Shown in pieces: positions 27,254-37,288 of a stretch of 64,000 nt of DNA. A model generated the notes under the pieces. It made no database searches and was not told the origin of the DNA. It saw only the letters and a program-made list of their open reading frames with translations. Made by a program: the position numbers and the translations under genes. The number at the start of each line of letters is the position of its first letter. Position 1 is the first letter of the stretch. Source of the stretch: Acinetobacter gerneri DSM 14967 = CIP 107464 = MTCC 9824 (GTDB lineage: Bacteria; Pseudomonadota; Gammaproteobacteria; Pseudomonadales; Moraxellaceae); contig NZ_KB849533.1 of the NCBI RefSeq assembly GCF_000368565.1, positions 228,827 to 292,826 on the forward strand, given 5' to 3'.

Positions 27254-28372
27254 ATGAAAGTAGGTCTGGTCGGTTGGCGCGGGATGGTTGGTTCCGTCCT
27301 TATGCAACGTATGGTTGAAGAGAATGATTTTGCTCATTTTGAGCCGTTCTATTTCTCTACCAGTAACGCAGGTGGTGAAGCTCCTGCTTTTGGTGGTAAA
27401 ACTGCCCCAGCACTTATGGATGCGACGGACATTAACAGTCTGAAGCAAATGGATGTCATTATTACCTGTCAAGGTGGCGATTATACATCTGAAGTTTTTC
27501 CAAAACTCAAAGCTGAGGGTTGGAATGGTTACTGGATCGATGCAGCATCTACACTTCGTATGAATGATGAAGCAGTGATCGTACTTGATCCTGTAAACTT
27601 AAGCGTGATCAAAGATTCTTTGGTTAAAGGCACCAAAACTTTTGTTGGTGGTAACTGTACAGTTTCATTGATGTTGATGGGTATCGGCTCTTTATTCCAA
27701 CAAAATTTGGTGGAATGGATGACTGCGATGACTTATCAAGCAGCTTCTGGTGCTGGCGCGCAAAACATGCGTGAGTTGATCTCAGGTATGGGTTATTTAT
27801 ATAACAATACCAAAGATTTGCTAGACGATCCAAAATCGGCAATCTTAGACATCGACAGCAAAATCGCAGACTTGCAACGTGGCGAAGGCTTCCCTTCTGC
27901 TAACTTTGGTGTGCCATTGGCGGGTTCATTGATTCCTTATATCGATAAACAGCTTGAAAATGGTCAATCTAAAGAAGAATGGAAAGGTCAAGCAGAAACC
28001 AACAAAATCTTAGGCAACTCTCAAATCGTGCCTATCGACGGTCACTGTGTACGTATTGGTGCAATGCGTTGCCATTCACAAGCGTTAACCATCAAACTTC
28101 GTAAAGATGTGCCACTTGATGAGATTGAAGATATGATTCGCCAATCAAGTCAATGGGCTAAAGTTGTTCCAAACACCAAAGAAGCGTCTGTAACGGATTT
28201 AACTCCAGTTGCGGTAACAGGTACTTTGACTGTTCCAGTAGGTCGTTTACGTAAACTCAATATGGGCAAAGAATACCTTGGTGCTTTCACTGTAGGTGAC
28301 CAATTACTTTGGGGTGCCGCTGAGCCTTTACGTCGTATGCTTCGTATTTTAATTGACTATAAAAACGCTTAA
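27254..28372 (+). CDS. asd: aspartate-semialdehyde dehydrogenase
   Basis: Asd (372 aa) reduces aspartyl phosphate to aspartate semialdehyde, the branch point to lysine/diaminopimelate, threonine and methionine. The NADP-binding [14 protein letters not shown] is at residues 8-21 and the catalytic cysteine is in [12 protein letters not shown] near residue 135. This is the gammaproteobacterial-type enzyme. GAGG lies nine bases before the ATG. It precedes fimV and truA, the same order as in Pseudomonas. Confidence 0.97.
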   Translation: MKVGLVGWRGMVGSVLMQRMVEENDFAHFEPFYFSTSNAGGEAPAFGGKTAPALMDATDINSLKQMDVIITCQGGDYTSEVFPKLKAEGWNGYWIDAASTLRMNDEAVIVLDPVNLSVIKDSLVKGTKTFVGGNCTVSLMLMGIGSLFQQNLVEWMTAMTYQAASGAGAQNMRELISGMGYLYNNTKDLLDDPKSAILDIDSKIADLQRGEGFPSANFGVPLAGSLIPYIDKQLENGQSKEEWKGQAETNKILGNSQIVPIDGHCVRIGAMRCHSQALTIKLRKDVPLDEIEDMIRQSSQWAKVVPNTKEASVTDLTPVAVTGTLTVPVGRLRKLNMGKEYLGAFTVGDQLLWGAAEPLRRMLRILIDYKNA

Positions 28373-28405
28373 TTAGATTAATCCGCATTTTTTAGTTCAA
28401 GAATG

Positions 28406-28438
28406 AAAAGCCGATCACATTTGATCGGCTTTTTTTTT
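28406..28438 (+). terminator. terminator of asd
   Basis: AAAAGCCGATCA / TGATCGGCTTTT is followed by a run of T, 35 bp after the asd stop. Confidence 0.9.
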
Positions 28439-28525
28439 GTGAATGTCTTGTGAAATCATCACATTCTTATAACATGTAAAACATTGGGGATTTGTCATCA
28501 TTTTTTGATCGTTTTTTGGATCGTA

Positions 28526-29896
28526 ATGACTATTTATAAAATTATTAAAATTGCCATTTTATTGGGGATTTGTACGCATTCGCATGCAATTGTTTTGGAA
28601 CAGACTCAGATTCAATCTGGCGCTGGCGAGCTTTTGTATGCTGAAATTCCATTTAAAAATTCAGATATGTCGAGTGCTATTCGAGTTAACCTTGCATTAG
28701 ATGCAGATTTAACAGCAACAGGCTTAGCTCAGCGCATTCCTGGCAGTCTAAATTTTTATACCCGTCGAAATGCTGATGGCTCAGGTGTCATTGTGATTAC
28801 TTCGACACGTCCTATTATCGATAGCGATCTCAATATTGTGATCAAAGTCGTTGAAGGTAATGCAGCGCGCATACAACAAATTAAAATGCCGATGCATAAA
28901 CCACAAAATGCAACTGTTCAAACAAATAGTATGACTGAAAAGCGACTTGAACCGATTGTATTGGTCAGTGAACGAGATATTGCGCTCAATCTCGCCGAAA
29001 GTAGCAGACACAAACCAGAAACGTTGAGCCCGACCAATAAAGAAACATATAACAACTCCCCTTTGGTGATGAGCACAGGGATACCACCTGCATTGCAAAG
29101 TGTCTCCACGCAAAACTTAGTTAAAACCTTGTCTAGCAATCAAACTGCATCGAGCAGTGCAAATGCGTTCACAAGCAATAGCAATGCAATCTCAATCAAC
29201 CCAACATCTCAAACAGCGCTAGCAGAACAAAACAATCCTGTCGCCCCCTTAGATTCTAAGCAAAACACACCAAAGCAATTGACCAAGTATCCGTCTACTG
29301 CTCATCCGATCGCAAAAAGTCAGCCGTCCAATCCGCAAAAGCAACATTCACAAAAGCATATCGTCAAATCCAACGAAAGCTTATGGAGTATCGCGCAAAA
29401 GATCGCTGTCAAATCCAAACGCAATGTCAGTGATGTCATGCGAGAAATCCAAAGCAATAATCAGCATGCATTTATCAATGGCAATGCCAATCGACTCAGA
29501 CAAGGTGTAGCACTCAATCTTTATGCGACTCGTTCCTCACAAAAACCGACAACGAGAGCATCGACAGCTACAAGCAAAAGCCAATTTCAACAAACAGGCA
29601 ATGCGACAAAATATCGCTTAGATCAAGCTGAAATGACCTTGGTCACTGATAAGCAAAACAATACACAACAGCTCAGTAGCCAAAATTCAAATCAAAATAA
29701 AGCGCCAGCTGTGAATAATAAAATCAAAAACATGCGCCTACAAACACTTAATTTACAACAATCTGTAACTCAATCTGAGCTTGCATTAAAGCAAAAAGAA
29801 GTTCGGATTAAATTGCTCAATGAAAAATTGGCACAGTTGCAACTACAGCTTTCAAAGCAAAATAAGACAGATAAAACTGTCAAAAAATCGATTTAA
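28526..29896 (+). CDS. fimV: FimV-like protein, N-terminal periplasmic part with LysM
   Basis: This 456-residue protein has a signal peptide (ends near THSHA) and the FimV/HubP N-terminal domain (IVLEQTQIQSGAGELLYAEI). A low-complexity Gln/Asn/Ser-rich linker and a LysM peptidoglycan-binding domain (IVKSNESLWSIAQKI...) follow. A coiled coil near the C-terminus (LALKQKEVRIKLLNEKLAQL) comes last. FimV is a polar organiser for type IV pili and twitching. The protein stops where other FimV proteins enter the membrane. The start is the ATG with GGA upstream; an earlier TTG is unlikely. Confidence 0.85.
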   Translation: MTIYKIIKIAILLGICTHSHAIVLEQTQIQSGAGELLYAEIPFKNSDMSSAIRVNLALDADLTATGLAQRIPGSLNFYTRRNADGSGVIVITSTRPIIDSDLNIVIKVVEGNAARIQQIKMPMHKPQNATVQTNSMTEKRLEPIVLVSERDIALNLAESSRHKPETLSPTNKETYNNSPLVMSTGIPPALQSVSTQNLVKTLSSNQTASSSANAFTSNSNAISINPTSQTALAEQNNPVAPLDSKQNTPKQLTKYPSTAHPIAKSQPSNPQKQHSQKHIVKSNESLWSIAQKIAVKSKRNVSDVMREIQSNNQHAFINGNANRLRQGVALNLYATRSSQKPTTRASTATSKSQFQQTGNATKYRLDQAEMTLVTDKQNNTQQLSSQNSNQNKAPAVNNKIKNMRLQTLNLQQSVTQSELALKQKEVRIKLLNEKLAQLQLQLSKQNKTDKTVKKSI

Positions 29897-29928
29897 ATGC
29901 GTATTTGAATTTTTAATGGGGAAATTTT

Positions 29929-30957
29929 ATGTGGTATGTCATTCCATTTGCGATCTTGTTAATTATTTTATTCATTTTAAAAAAACGTGAATCGAATAAA
30001 CTTAATGAAAAACCAACTCAAGCCTCCAAAAGTGCGCAAAAAATACAGGAGTCCGAGCAAGCTCCTCCCCCTTCGGAAGCAACAACAAGTACTGCAACCC
30101 CAACGCAAACCAATCAAACGGCGCTAAACAGCAATATTTTGCAAGAACTGCAACAAATCAACCCCCTTACGATTCACAATATCGAGTTATTGATCAGTGA
30201 AAAGAAATTTTCACTTGCGGAAGCACTCATCAATAAAACCCTCAAACAACACCCTGATTCTGCTGTTTTATTTCTATATCTACTTGATATTCATTTAGAA
30301 CTTGAAGATCAAATGGCAATTGAGCAATTGATTAACTATCTGCAAAATGCCAATAAAAAAGACATATTAGCCCAAATCCAAGCAAAAAAAGCGGCACAAC
30401 TACAGCCATCAAAAGATGAATTTCCAGAAACTCACCGTTCGGATCAAAGCCCAATCTTTGATGAGGAAATAGTACTAGCCAAACAGGCGAATGCTGATTT
30501 GACGGCGACAGGACAACCATTATTTACCTATCTTGAGTTTGAACAAAAATCAGATATTTCAATTGCAAAAACAGAAGCCCAACCCGAGCGCCAAGCTTTA
30601 GAATTTGTCATCGAAACAGTAGAGCCTGAACCAAATCAAATCAGTGAAGATAGCGCTCAATCCAGTTTCAATGAGCCAGAAAATATAGAGCTTGATGTGG
30701 CATTTTCAGATGCTGCTGCAGAGTTTGAAAATAACACTGAAATTCAGCCCATCAAATCCCCTATTGATCCGATCAGCAAAATTTACCCAGAAGCAACAAC
30801 ATGTGACGAAGTCGAATTGAATTTGATTCTTGCGGAACACTATATAAAACTTGGTGCATTTGATGCGGCATCACGTTTGATCTCAGAACAAGAGCAGCAA
30901 TATAACGATTTACAACGTCAACAATCACAAAATTTGTTAAACAGCATGGCATCATAA
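29929..30957 (+). CDS. FimV-like protein, membrane and cytoplasmic part
   Basis: This 342-residue protein begins with a membrane segment (WYVIPFAILLIILFIL) followed by KKRESN. A Pro/Thr/Gln-rich linker, a helical repeat region (LISEKKFSLAEALINKTL), an acidic stretch and the FimV C-terminal motif (EVELNLILAEHYIKLGAFDAASRLI) follow. Together with the preceding gene it makes up a complete FimV architecture. It has its own GGGGA ribosome site, 32 bp after the first gene, in a different frame. Confidence 0.85.
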   Translation: MWYVIPFAILLIILFILKKRESNKLNEKPTQASKSAQKIQESEQAPPPSEATTSTATPTQTNQTALNSNILQELQQINPLTIHNIELLISEKKFSLAEALINKTLKQHPDSAVLFLYLLDIHLELEDQMAIEQLINYLQNANKKDILAQIQAKKAAQLQPSKDEFPETHRSDQSPIFDEEIVLAKQANADLTATGQPLFTYLEFEQKSDISIAKTEAQPERQALEFVIETVEPEPNQISEDSAQSSFNEPENIELDVAFSDAAAEFENNTEIQPIKSPIDPISKIYPEATTCDEVELNLILAEHYIKLGAFDAASRLISEQEQQYNDLQRQQSQNLLNSMAS

Positions 30958-30975
30958 AATTTTTCGTTTTAAGAT

Positions 30976-31003
30976 AAAGCGGTCATTCCAACATGGCCGC
31001 TTT
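30976..31003 (+). terminator. weak terminator or leader hairpin
   Basis: AAAGCGG / CCGCTTT with inner CAT/ATG pairing lies between the FimV-like gene and the asparaginase ATG at 31010. The T-run is short. It could end fimV transcription or shape the asparaginase leader. Confidence 0.45.
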
Positions 31004-31009
31004 AAAACT

Positions 31010-32002
31010 ATGACAAAGAAAATTGCATTAATTTATACAGGTGGAACCTTTGGCTGTATTGGTGAGCCATTAAGCCCGATGCCTCACGAAAGCTTTATTC
31101 CAAAGCTAAAACGTATTTTGCCAAATCAACAGCAAATTGATTGTTTCATCAGCAAAAATATTCTTGATAGCAGTGCCGCAACAGCGAAAGACTGGTTGCA
31201 ACTGATTCAACAAATACAAGAGCTACAACTTGCAGGCTACGAAAATTTCGTGATTATTCATGGAACAGACACGCTAAGTTATGCAGCTGCGGTTTTGTCA
31301 CGTTTTCTGCAGTCTTCATGTCGTGTGATTTTGACAGGTAGTCAGTATCCTTTGCTCAATATCGAAGGTAATGATACTCGCGAATTTACTGATGCAATCG
31401 ATAATCTCAACAGCGCATTAGATCAAGTAGTTAAAGTTACAAATGGTGTTTATTTGGCATTTTATCATCAAGTTTTTCATGCCAGCACCGTTCTCAAAGT
31501 TCATACCACAGCACTTGATGCATTTCGTGGGCAAAAACACGATCATGATCTTGAACAAAATCAGCAACCTCCTCATTTCAATGAACCATTACTGATCAAA
31601 AATGAGCATTTTCAAAGAGCTGAACAGCTAAATATCTTGAACTGGATGATGCTCCCGATCAGTAAAGAAAAATTTGCTGACAATTTAAAACAGCTCCTTG
31701 TTAACCCTCCTGACTTTCTAGTGATCCAAGCATATGGCACAGGAAATCTAAATGTTGACGATGAAATCATTGAGATTTTCAAACAATTAAAACAACGGTC
31801 TTGCCAAACCATTCTAACGACGCAAGTTCCTTTAGGTGGTATGGATCAGCGTTATTCTGTTAGCCAATGGATCAAAAATGCTGAAATTTTGACAAATGAT
31901 TGTGCAAGTCTTGCAGATCTTTATGCCAAAATTTTGAAAATCTATTTACAATACCCAACTTCACAACAATGGCATGATCATTGGTTTGATTCAGCTGAAT
32001 AG
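31010..32002 (+). CDS. asparaginase
   Basis: This 330-residue L-asparaginase family enzyme hydrolyses asparagine to aspartate and ammonia. The first catalytic threonine is in IYTGGTFGCIG (residues 8-18) and the second in IIHGTDTLSYAA near residue 84. There is no signal peptide, so it is probably the cytoplasmic (type I) form. truA follows after 9 bp. Confidence 0.9.
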   Translation: MTKKIALIYTGGTFGCIGEPLSPMPHESFIPKLKRILPNQQQIDCFISKNILDSSAATAKDWLQLIQQIQELQLAGYENFVIIHGTDTLSYAAAVLSRFLQSSCRVILTGSQYPLLNIEGNDTREFTDAIDNLNSALDQVVKVTNGVYLAFYHQVFHASTVLKVHTTALDAFRGQKHDHDLEQNQQPPHFNEPLLIKNEHFQRAEQLNILNWMMLPISKEKFADNLKQLLVNPPDFLVIQAYGTGNLNVDDEIIEIFKQLKQRSCQTILTTQVPLGGMDQRYSVSQWIKNAEILTNDCASLADLYAKILKIYLQYPTSQQWHDHWFDSAE

Positions 32003-32011
32003 AGGTTTGGT

Positions 32012-32809
32012 ATGCAACGTTTTGCGGTAGGTATTGAGTTTTGTGGCATTCGTTATAGAGGTTGGCAAACTCAGCAAGCTGGCGTGAGAAGCGTTCAACA
32101 AAGTATTGAAACTGTCCTCAGCAAAATTGCAGATGAACCGATTATTTTGCATGGTGCTGGGCGAACCGATGCAGGCGTACATGCAACCAATATGGTGGCA
32201 CATTTTGATACCCAAGCCATTCGCCCGATTCGTGGTTGGTTAATGGGTGCAAATAGTCAACTTCCAAAAGATATCGCGATCCAATGGATCAAGGAAATGG
32301 ACTTTGATTTTCATGCACGTTTTAAAGCGCAAGCACGTCGTTATCGTTATGTGATTTACAATTCACCCAATCGCCCTGCGCTGCTCCATAAACAAGTCAC
32401 GCATGCTTTTTATGATTTAGATGCAGACAAAATGATTGAAGCTGCGAAAAAGTTTGAAGGCACACATAATTTTGAAAGCTTCCGTGCAGCATCTTGCCAA
32501 TCCAATCAACCTGTTCGTACTGTGTCACATTGTCGATTGATCAAACATGGGGCTTATCTGGTTCTTGATATTCAAGCGGATGGCTTCTTGCACCACATGG
32601 TGCGTAATATCGTTGGCTGCTTGCTTGAAATTGGGCAAGGCATGTATGACATAGATCATATCGATGAAATATTTGCAGCAGAAGATCGTAAAGCTGCAGG
32701 GATTACTGCTCCGCCTGATGGTTTATATTTCATACAGGCTTTTTATCCCGAACAGTTTGACCTACCTCAAGTAGCCTTAGGTCCGCATTGGCTCAATATG
32801 CCTGAGTAA
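32012..32809 (+). CDS. truA: tRNA pseudouridine(38-40) synthase TruA
   Basis: TruA (265 aa) makes pseudouridine at positions 38-40 of the tRNA anticodon arm. The catalytic aspartate lies in HGAGRTDAGVHA near residue 50. RRYRYVIYN and DGFLHHMVRNIVG are further family signatures. GAGG precedes the ATG. Confidence 0.97.
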   Translation: MQRFAVGIEFCGIRYRGWQTQQAGVRSVQQSIETVLSKIADEPIILHGAGRTDAGVHATNMVAHFDTQAIRPIRGWLMGANSQLPKDIAIQWIKEMDFDFHARFKAQARRYRYVIYNSPNRPALLHKQVTHAFYDLDADKMIEAAKKFEGTHNFESFRAASCQSNQPVRTVSHCRLIKHGAYLVLDIQADGFLHHMVRNIVGCLLEIGQGMYDIDHIDEIFAAEDRKAAGITAPPDGLYFIQAFYPEQFDLPQVALGPHWLNMPE

Positions 32810-33102
32810 GCTTTATATAAATGCTAGAGAGCTAAATAAACGAGCGTAACTATTACTATAAAGTAGATGAAGTTTTATACAAATCATTCAGATATGATTA
32901 AAAAAGCAGAATGCCATTTATTGGGCTGGGGTATAAGAATATACCCCTCAGACCAACAATGGATTTTGATACTTTTGCGCTGTCAAAAGTACGCTTACTT
33001 GGCTAGACCAAGCAAAGCTCAAATAAAAATGCGATCGATAGAAAATCATTTGATAAAAATGAAATTTTCCATCGCAATTTCATTTTTCAAACAGCGAATA
33101 AC
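32810..33102. repeat. intergenic with two hairpins
   Basis: No convincing gene is present between convergent truA and the AraC gene. Two adjacent hairpins stand out: GGGGTATA / TATACCCC at 32928-32947, and TACTTTTG / CAAAAGTA at 32970-32991, each with perfect 8-base arms. They may be terminators for the convergent genes or a dispersed repeat. Neither has a classic T-run. Confidence 0.4.
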
Positions 33103-34110
33103 CTATCGCTGTTTACGTTTTCTATATTCAACTGGCGTCTCATTGGTCCAACGTTTAAACGCACGATAGAACGTACTCGGTTCAGAAAAACCTGTGAGGT
33201 AAACAATTCTTTCGACACTTTCATTGGTATTCGCCAATAATTTCTTAGCCAAACGACAACGATAATCCGAAAGAATTTGCTGGAAGCTTGTATTTGCCTC
33301 AGACAATTGAGTACGCAATCGACGTGGCGTAATCGCAAGCTGAGCAGCAACCGTTTCTAGCGTCGTTTCACCACTTTCTAGCGTAGAGCCAATCGCACGG
33401 CGAACTTCACCGACCAAATCATAGCGTGCTAACTCTTGAAGTTTTTCAATCGCAAGTTGTTCATGCAATTGTAAAAGCTCAGGTTCAGCTTGCCATAAAG
33501 GAAAATCTAAAATCGATTGGTCGAAATAAAGTCGCGTCTCTTTTTGCCCCAAACTGACTGGGCAACCGTAGACTCGAAAATATTCTTCTTCTTTTGCACC
33601 TTGGCTAAAGTTGAAGTCGATATACAACGGCTCAAAACGCCCTTCTGTAATAAATTTAAAGAAGCGCAAGATGCCAGAAATAGCACATTCTGAAAAATGT
33701 CGATTGACAATACTTTCTGCCCAAGGCTGTTCACCATTGGTCAGGTAGCATTGACCATCTTCAATCACTAAACGTGCATGAAAAGCATCACTAATCAAGC
33801 GTTGATATGCCAACGCTCGTTTTAATCCTTCACCAAAATTTTCACTGCTAATAAACAAGTGTTCGATCACCTGACCACGATAAAGTGGTAGATGTTCACC
33901 TAGATGCAAACCAATATCTGGGTCGCGACTTACTTCTTCTGCTGCGATCCAGAACGCATATTGAGCACTTAAAGGTGTACGCGCATTTTGTTCGACTTGA
34001 TTGAGCGCGACACCTGCTTTAGTTAATATATCTTCAGTTGGCAATCCAGCACGTCGAATCGCTTGATAGCCTAATCGTAAAACAACCGAAGCATCCGTTA
34101 GCTGACCCAC
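33103..34110 (-). CDS. AraC family transcriptional regulator
   Basis: This 335-residue regulator has an N-terminal arabinose-binding-like sensor region (residues 1-200, with the AEEVSRDPDIGLHLGE motif). The C-terminal AraC DNA-binding domain has two helix-turn-helix units: ETVAAQLAITPRRLRTQL and VERIVYLTGFSEPSTFYRAF. The start is a GTG with AAGGGTGA upstream. The regulated genes are unknown. Confidence 0.88.
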   Translation of the reverse strand: MGQLTDASVVLRLGYQAIRRAGLPTEDILTKAGVALNQVEQNARTPLSAQYAFWIAAEEVSRDPDIGLHLGEHLPLYRGQVIEHLFISSENFGEGLKRALAYQRLISDAFHARLVIEDGQCYLTNGEQPWAESIVNRHFSECAISGILRFFKFITEGRFEPLYIDFNFSQGAKEEEYFRVYGCPVSLGQKETRLYFDQSILDFPLWQAEPELLQLHEQLAIEKLQELARYDLVGEVRRAIGSTLESGETTLETVAAQLAITPRRLRTQLSEANTSFQQILSDYRCRLAKKLLANTNESVERIVYLTGFSEPSTFYRAFKRWTNETPVEYRKRKQR

Positions 34111-34278
34111 TTAATCACCCTTCCTTGTATGTTATTCATTTATACTTAAAAACATACAATTTAGATTACAGTCGATTGACCAAACTGACAACAGGTCTAT
34201 GCAATTTTTTGTTGAATATTTTTATCTGTACTTTCGATTATTTTGAATGCATCTATGCCAACAACACCGCGCTTTGTC

Positions 34279-34307
34279 TTGTTTTTTTCAAAAAAATTGC
34301 CTATAAT
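34279..34307 (+). promoter_or_regulatory. sigma-70 promoter of infA
   Basis: TTGTTT and a perfect TATAAT are separated by 17 bases. The -10 lies about 34 bp before the infA ATG. Confidence 0.65.
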
Positions 34308-34340
34308 TTGCGCCTTTCCAATTTGATCATCAGGTAGGCT

Positions 34341-34562
34341 ATGGCCAATAAAGAGGAACTTATCGAGTTCGAAGGCGTTGTCACCGAAACGCTTCCTAAT
34401 ACTATGTTCCGTGTACGTTTAGAAAACGGTCACGAAGTGATTGCCCACATTTCAGGTAAAATGCGTAAACACTATATCCGTATTTTAACTGGCGACAATG
34501 TTAAGGTTGAAATGACACCATACGATTTGACTAAAGGTCGTATTACATACCGTGCGCGCTAA
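34341..34562 (+). CDS. infA: translation initiation factor IF-1
   Basis: IF-1 (73 aa) is the small OB-fold factor that binds the 30S A-site during initiation. [30 protein letters not shown] and GRITYRAR are near-invariant family segments. It is a single-gene unit with its own promoter and terminator. Confidence 0.98.
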   Translation: MANKEELIEFEGVVTETLPNTMFRVRLENGHEVIAHISGKMRKHYIRILTGDNVKVEMTPYDLTKGRITYRAR

Positions 34563-34578
34563 GTTTTAGTCGAAGCAA

Positions 34579-34607
34579 GAAAAAGCCACATGACGTGGCT
34601 TTTTTTG
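34579..34607 (+). terminator. terminator of infA
   Basis: AAAAGCCAC / GTGGCTTTT is followed by further T, starting 17 bp after the infA stop. Confidence 0.88.
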
Positions 34608-34628
34608 TAACAAATGAATATAAATCGC

Positions 34629-34991
34629 TTAATTTAAAGCACTGGTTTTACAGCCAATCGTTTTACATTCACGTAAACGTTCTTGTAACCAATGATTACG
34701 ATCTTGTGTTTGGCTCAGGCGGCACTGTACATCCACAGATGAACCATGACTGCACTCTGCATCTCTTTCTTTAATCCAAGCGACCTGAGAGCGTTTTAAG
34801 ATATTTTTCTGGTTAGCGTTCAATTTAGTTCGTAATGTTTGATAATTTTTATTCAGCTCTGCATCTGCGCTTGCATAGACTTTATTTGTACAATAAATAT
34901 CATCAAAATTATTTCTCGTACTATCGCAGTTGTCAGCAAAAGCCAGTCCAGAGAAGCCTAAACAACTTAAAACCAATAAAATTTTTTTCAT
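34629..34991 (-). CDS. secreted LprI-like (DUF1311) protein
   Basis: This 120-residue secreted protein has a signal peptide (ends FSGLAFA) and an LprI domain. The family pattern is visible: CDSTRNNFDDIYC near the start, then AELNKNYQTLRTKL, RSQVAWIKERDAEC and CRLSQTQDRNHWL. Some LprI proteins inhibit lysozyme, which suggests a periplasmic envelope-protection role. AAGGTG precedes the ATG. Confidence 0.85.
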   Translation of the reverse strand: MKKILLVLSCLGFSGLAFADNCDSTRNNFDDIYCTNKVYASADAELNKNYQTLRTKLNANQKNILKRSQVAWIKERDAECSHGSSVDVQCRLSQTQDRNHWLQERLRECKTIGCKTSALN

Positions 34992-35171
34992 GTTTTAACA
35001 CCTTTTTTCAATCATGCAATATTTATGTTTGATTCTTTTATCTTTAGAAATTCTAAAAGATTATTTTTAGGATAGGCTGCTTATCAGCTTTATCACTTTG
35101 TATATATTCTATCCAAAAATAAGGATTAAAATACGAGTTTATTGTCAATAAAATTTAGTTTGGAGTTGAGA

Positions 35172-35537
35172 ATGAAAAAGCACTTGATCATTTTAACTTT
35201 TGCGATATTGGCAACAGCCTGTCAAACTACTGATCTGCGCCCTGTCGATTTGCATGCCTATTTACTTTCTTATCTCGGCATGAGTAGCGCTGATATTCAA
35301 CAAAAACTAAACTTTAAAAGTCTAGGTTATCAAAGCGCTCAAGCCATTCAACACAACAATCAGTTGATTTATACCCTATATCAGCCGATGAATATTCCAA
35401 TTGCACAAAGCTCTGATCTCAACAATCCTCTCCCATCATCAGCAAACAGTTATGATCTTAATTTGAAATGTCATGTTATTTTCAATTTAGAAAATGGTAT
35501 TGCTAGATCAATTTCGTATGAGGGCAAGGCTTGTTAA
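35172..35537 (+). CDS. hypothetical lipoprotein
   Basis: This 121-residue protein has a lipoprotein signal (KKHLIILTFAILATAC, lipobox ATAC). The mature part contains DLHAYLLSYLGMSSADIQQKL and a C-terminal region with two cysteines. The start at 35172 has GGAG upstream; a 10-codon extension is not supported. The function is unknown. Confidence 0.78.
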   Translation: MKKHLIILTFAILATACQTTDLRPVDLHAYLLSYLGMSSADIQQKLNFKSLGYQSAQAIQHNNQLIYTLYQPMNIPIAQSSDLNNPLPSSANSYDLNLKCHVIFNLENGIARSISYEGKAC

Positions 35538-35557
35538 TTGCTTATTATTTCAGGCAT

Positions 35558-35586
35558 AAAAAAACGCAGCGAGAGCTGCGTTTTTT
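35558..35586. terminator. bidirectional terminator
   Basis: AAAAACGCAGC / GCTGCGTTTTT with a GAGA loop lies between the convergent lipoprotein gene and leuB. Confidence 0.9.
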
Positions 35587-35598
35587 AACATCATGATT

Positions 35599-36678
35599 TT
35601 AAACTAAAGCACTAACCACCGCATCGCCCATTTCAGATGTACCAACAGCTTTCATGCCTTCTGACATGATATCAGCTGTACGTAAGCCTTGATCCAAGAC
35701 ATTGCCCACAGCATCTTCAATCGCTTTAGCAGCAGCTTCTTCACGGAAAGTATAACGAAGCATCATCGCCACAGATAAAATCGTTGCCAATGGATTTGCT
35801 TTGTTTTGACCTGCGATGTCAGGTGCTGAACCGTGACATGGCTCATACATACCTTTACCATTTTCATCTAATGATGCAGATGGAAGCATACCAATAGAAC
35901 CAGTAAGCATTGCAGCTTCGTCAGACAAGATATCACCGAACAAGTTACCTGTTACGATCACATCAAATTGTTTCGGTGCACGAACCAATTGCATTGCAGC
36001 ATTATCAACATACATGTGTGAAAGCTGAATATCTGAATACTGTTCTTCTTTGAGCGCAGTTACTGTTTGTTTCCAAAGCTCAGTCACTTCAAGTACGTTA
36101 GCTTTGTCAACTGAACACACTTTACCCCCACGAAGTCCCGCAAGTTCAAAAGCAACTTTGGCAATACGTTTGATCTCAGATTCGCTATAAACGTCAGTGT
36201 TATAACCTTGTTTTTCGCCATTTTCAAGTTCACGGATACCACGTGGTTGACCGAAATAGATACCGCCAGTCAATTCACGAACGATCAAGATATCCAAGCC
36301 TGAAACGATTTCAGGTTTTAAACTTGAAGCATCTGCAAGCTGTGGATATAAAATCGCAGGACGTAAATTTGCAAATAAATTCAATTCACTACGAATTTTA
36401 AGTAAGCCACGCTCTGGACGAATCGAGCGTTCGATCGTATCCCACTTAGGACCGCCAACAGCACCGAGTAAAATTGCATCTGCTTTTTTTGCTTGTTCAG
36501 ATGTAACACTCGGGTACGGTTCGCCATGTGCATCAATCGCTGCACCACCAAGTAAACCCTGTTCCCAAGTTAAACCTAAATTGAATTTTTCATTGACACG
36601 TGTAAGGACTTTTTCAGCAGCAGCCACAATTTCAGGACCGATCCCATCACCTGCTAAAATCAAGATTTGTTTAGACAT
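35599..36678 (-). CDS. leuB: 3-isopropylmalate dehydrogenase
   Basis: LeuB (359 aa) oxidatively decarboxylates 3-isopropylmalate in leucine synthesis. [11 protein letters not shown] at the N-terminus, the [11 protein letters not shown] loop, the arginine-rich [13 protein letters not shown] segment and [14 protein letters not shown] show the family. It lies 43 bp after a lipoprotein gene that separates it from leuCD. Confidence 0.97.
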   Translation of the reverse strand: MSKQILILAGDGIGPEIVAAAEKVLTRVNEKFNLGLTWEQGLLGGAAIDAHGEPYPSVTSEQAKKADAILLGAVGGPKWDTIERSIRPERGLLKIRSELNLFANLRPAILYPQLADASSLKPEIVSGLDILIVRELTGGIYFGQPRGIRELENGEKQGYNTDVYSESEIKRIAKVAFELAGLRGGKVCSVDKANVLEVTELWKQTVTALKEEQYSDIQLSHMYVDNAAMQLVRAPKQFDVIVTGNLFGDILSDEAAMLTGSIGMLPSASLDENGKGMYEPCHGSAPDIAGQNKANPLATILSVAMMLRYTFREEAAAKAIEDAVGNVLDQGLRTADIMSEGMKAVGTSEMGDAVVSALV

Positions 36679-36721
36679 CTGTTATTCCATGTTTATAAAT
36701 TCAGTTTGAAACTGAGAAAAA

Positions 36722-37288
36722 TTAAATCTTTTGTTCAACAAACTCACTGATACCAGTCAATACATCGTAAGGACGGCAGAAACGGCGAATTGTCTTTTGC
36801 GCTTGCAATAAATCTACACATAAAGGCATTGGCGCAGAAACGCTCAGCAAACTTCCCGGTGTCGTAAAACGCTTACGGTACATTTTCAAGGTATAGTTTT
36901 GCTTGGCTTTAAAGTTGTGAATCAGATGAAAAACTTCGGCATGTTTATTTGAAATAGGATAAAAACGAACCACCAATTCTGCTTGGGTCGGTGGAACCGT
37001 CAAATACAATCCTTTATCTTTAAATGAGTTATCTACTAAATGCACATAACCTTTTTGAATCGCATCCCGATTTACACGCTGAGTCGTTGCATTGACAATT
37101 TCTTGCTTATCAAAACGCTCGAACTCACAACTTTGAGCACCTGAACAATAAATTTTGACATTATTGGCAGCAATAGGCTGTTTTTCAGCCTGTTTGATAC
37201 GCATTCGATCAACTGACTGACTCGCACATCCACCTAAAAATAGACATGCGAGTGTAAGTACAACACTTTTACTGACAACTTTGGTCAT
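36722..37288 (-). CDS. hypothetical lipoprotein inside the leu cluster
   Basis: This 188-residue protein has a lipoprotein signal (VVLTLACLFLGGC, lipobox LGGC). The mature domain has two further cysteines near its start (YCSGAQSCEF) and two near the end (LCVDLL, RFCRPYDVL). No family is recognised. The start is taken at the ATG before the signal; a 27-codon extension is unsupported. Its place between leuD and leuB suggests shared transcription rather than shared function. Confidence 0.75.
   Translation of the reverse strand: MTKVVSKSVVLTLACLFLGGCASQSVDRMRIKQAEKQPIAANNVKIYCSGAQSCEFERFDKQEIVNATTQRVNRDAIQKGYVHLVDNSFKDKGLYLTVPPTQAELVVRFYPISNKHAEVFHLIHNFKAKQNYTLKMYRKRFTTPGSLLSVSAPMPLCVDLLQAQKTIRRFCRPYDVLTGISEFVEQKI

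Noticed and set aside
29897..29928. Frameshift as the cause of the two-part FimV
   Set aside because: The second frame has a stop shortly before its ATG and a strong GGGGA ribosome site, so one indel would not fuse the two genes.
32867..33169. 100-residue plus-strand frame after truA
   Set aside because: It has no ribosome site, overlaps the end of the AraC gene and covers two hairpins; its composition is not protein-like.
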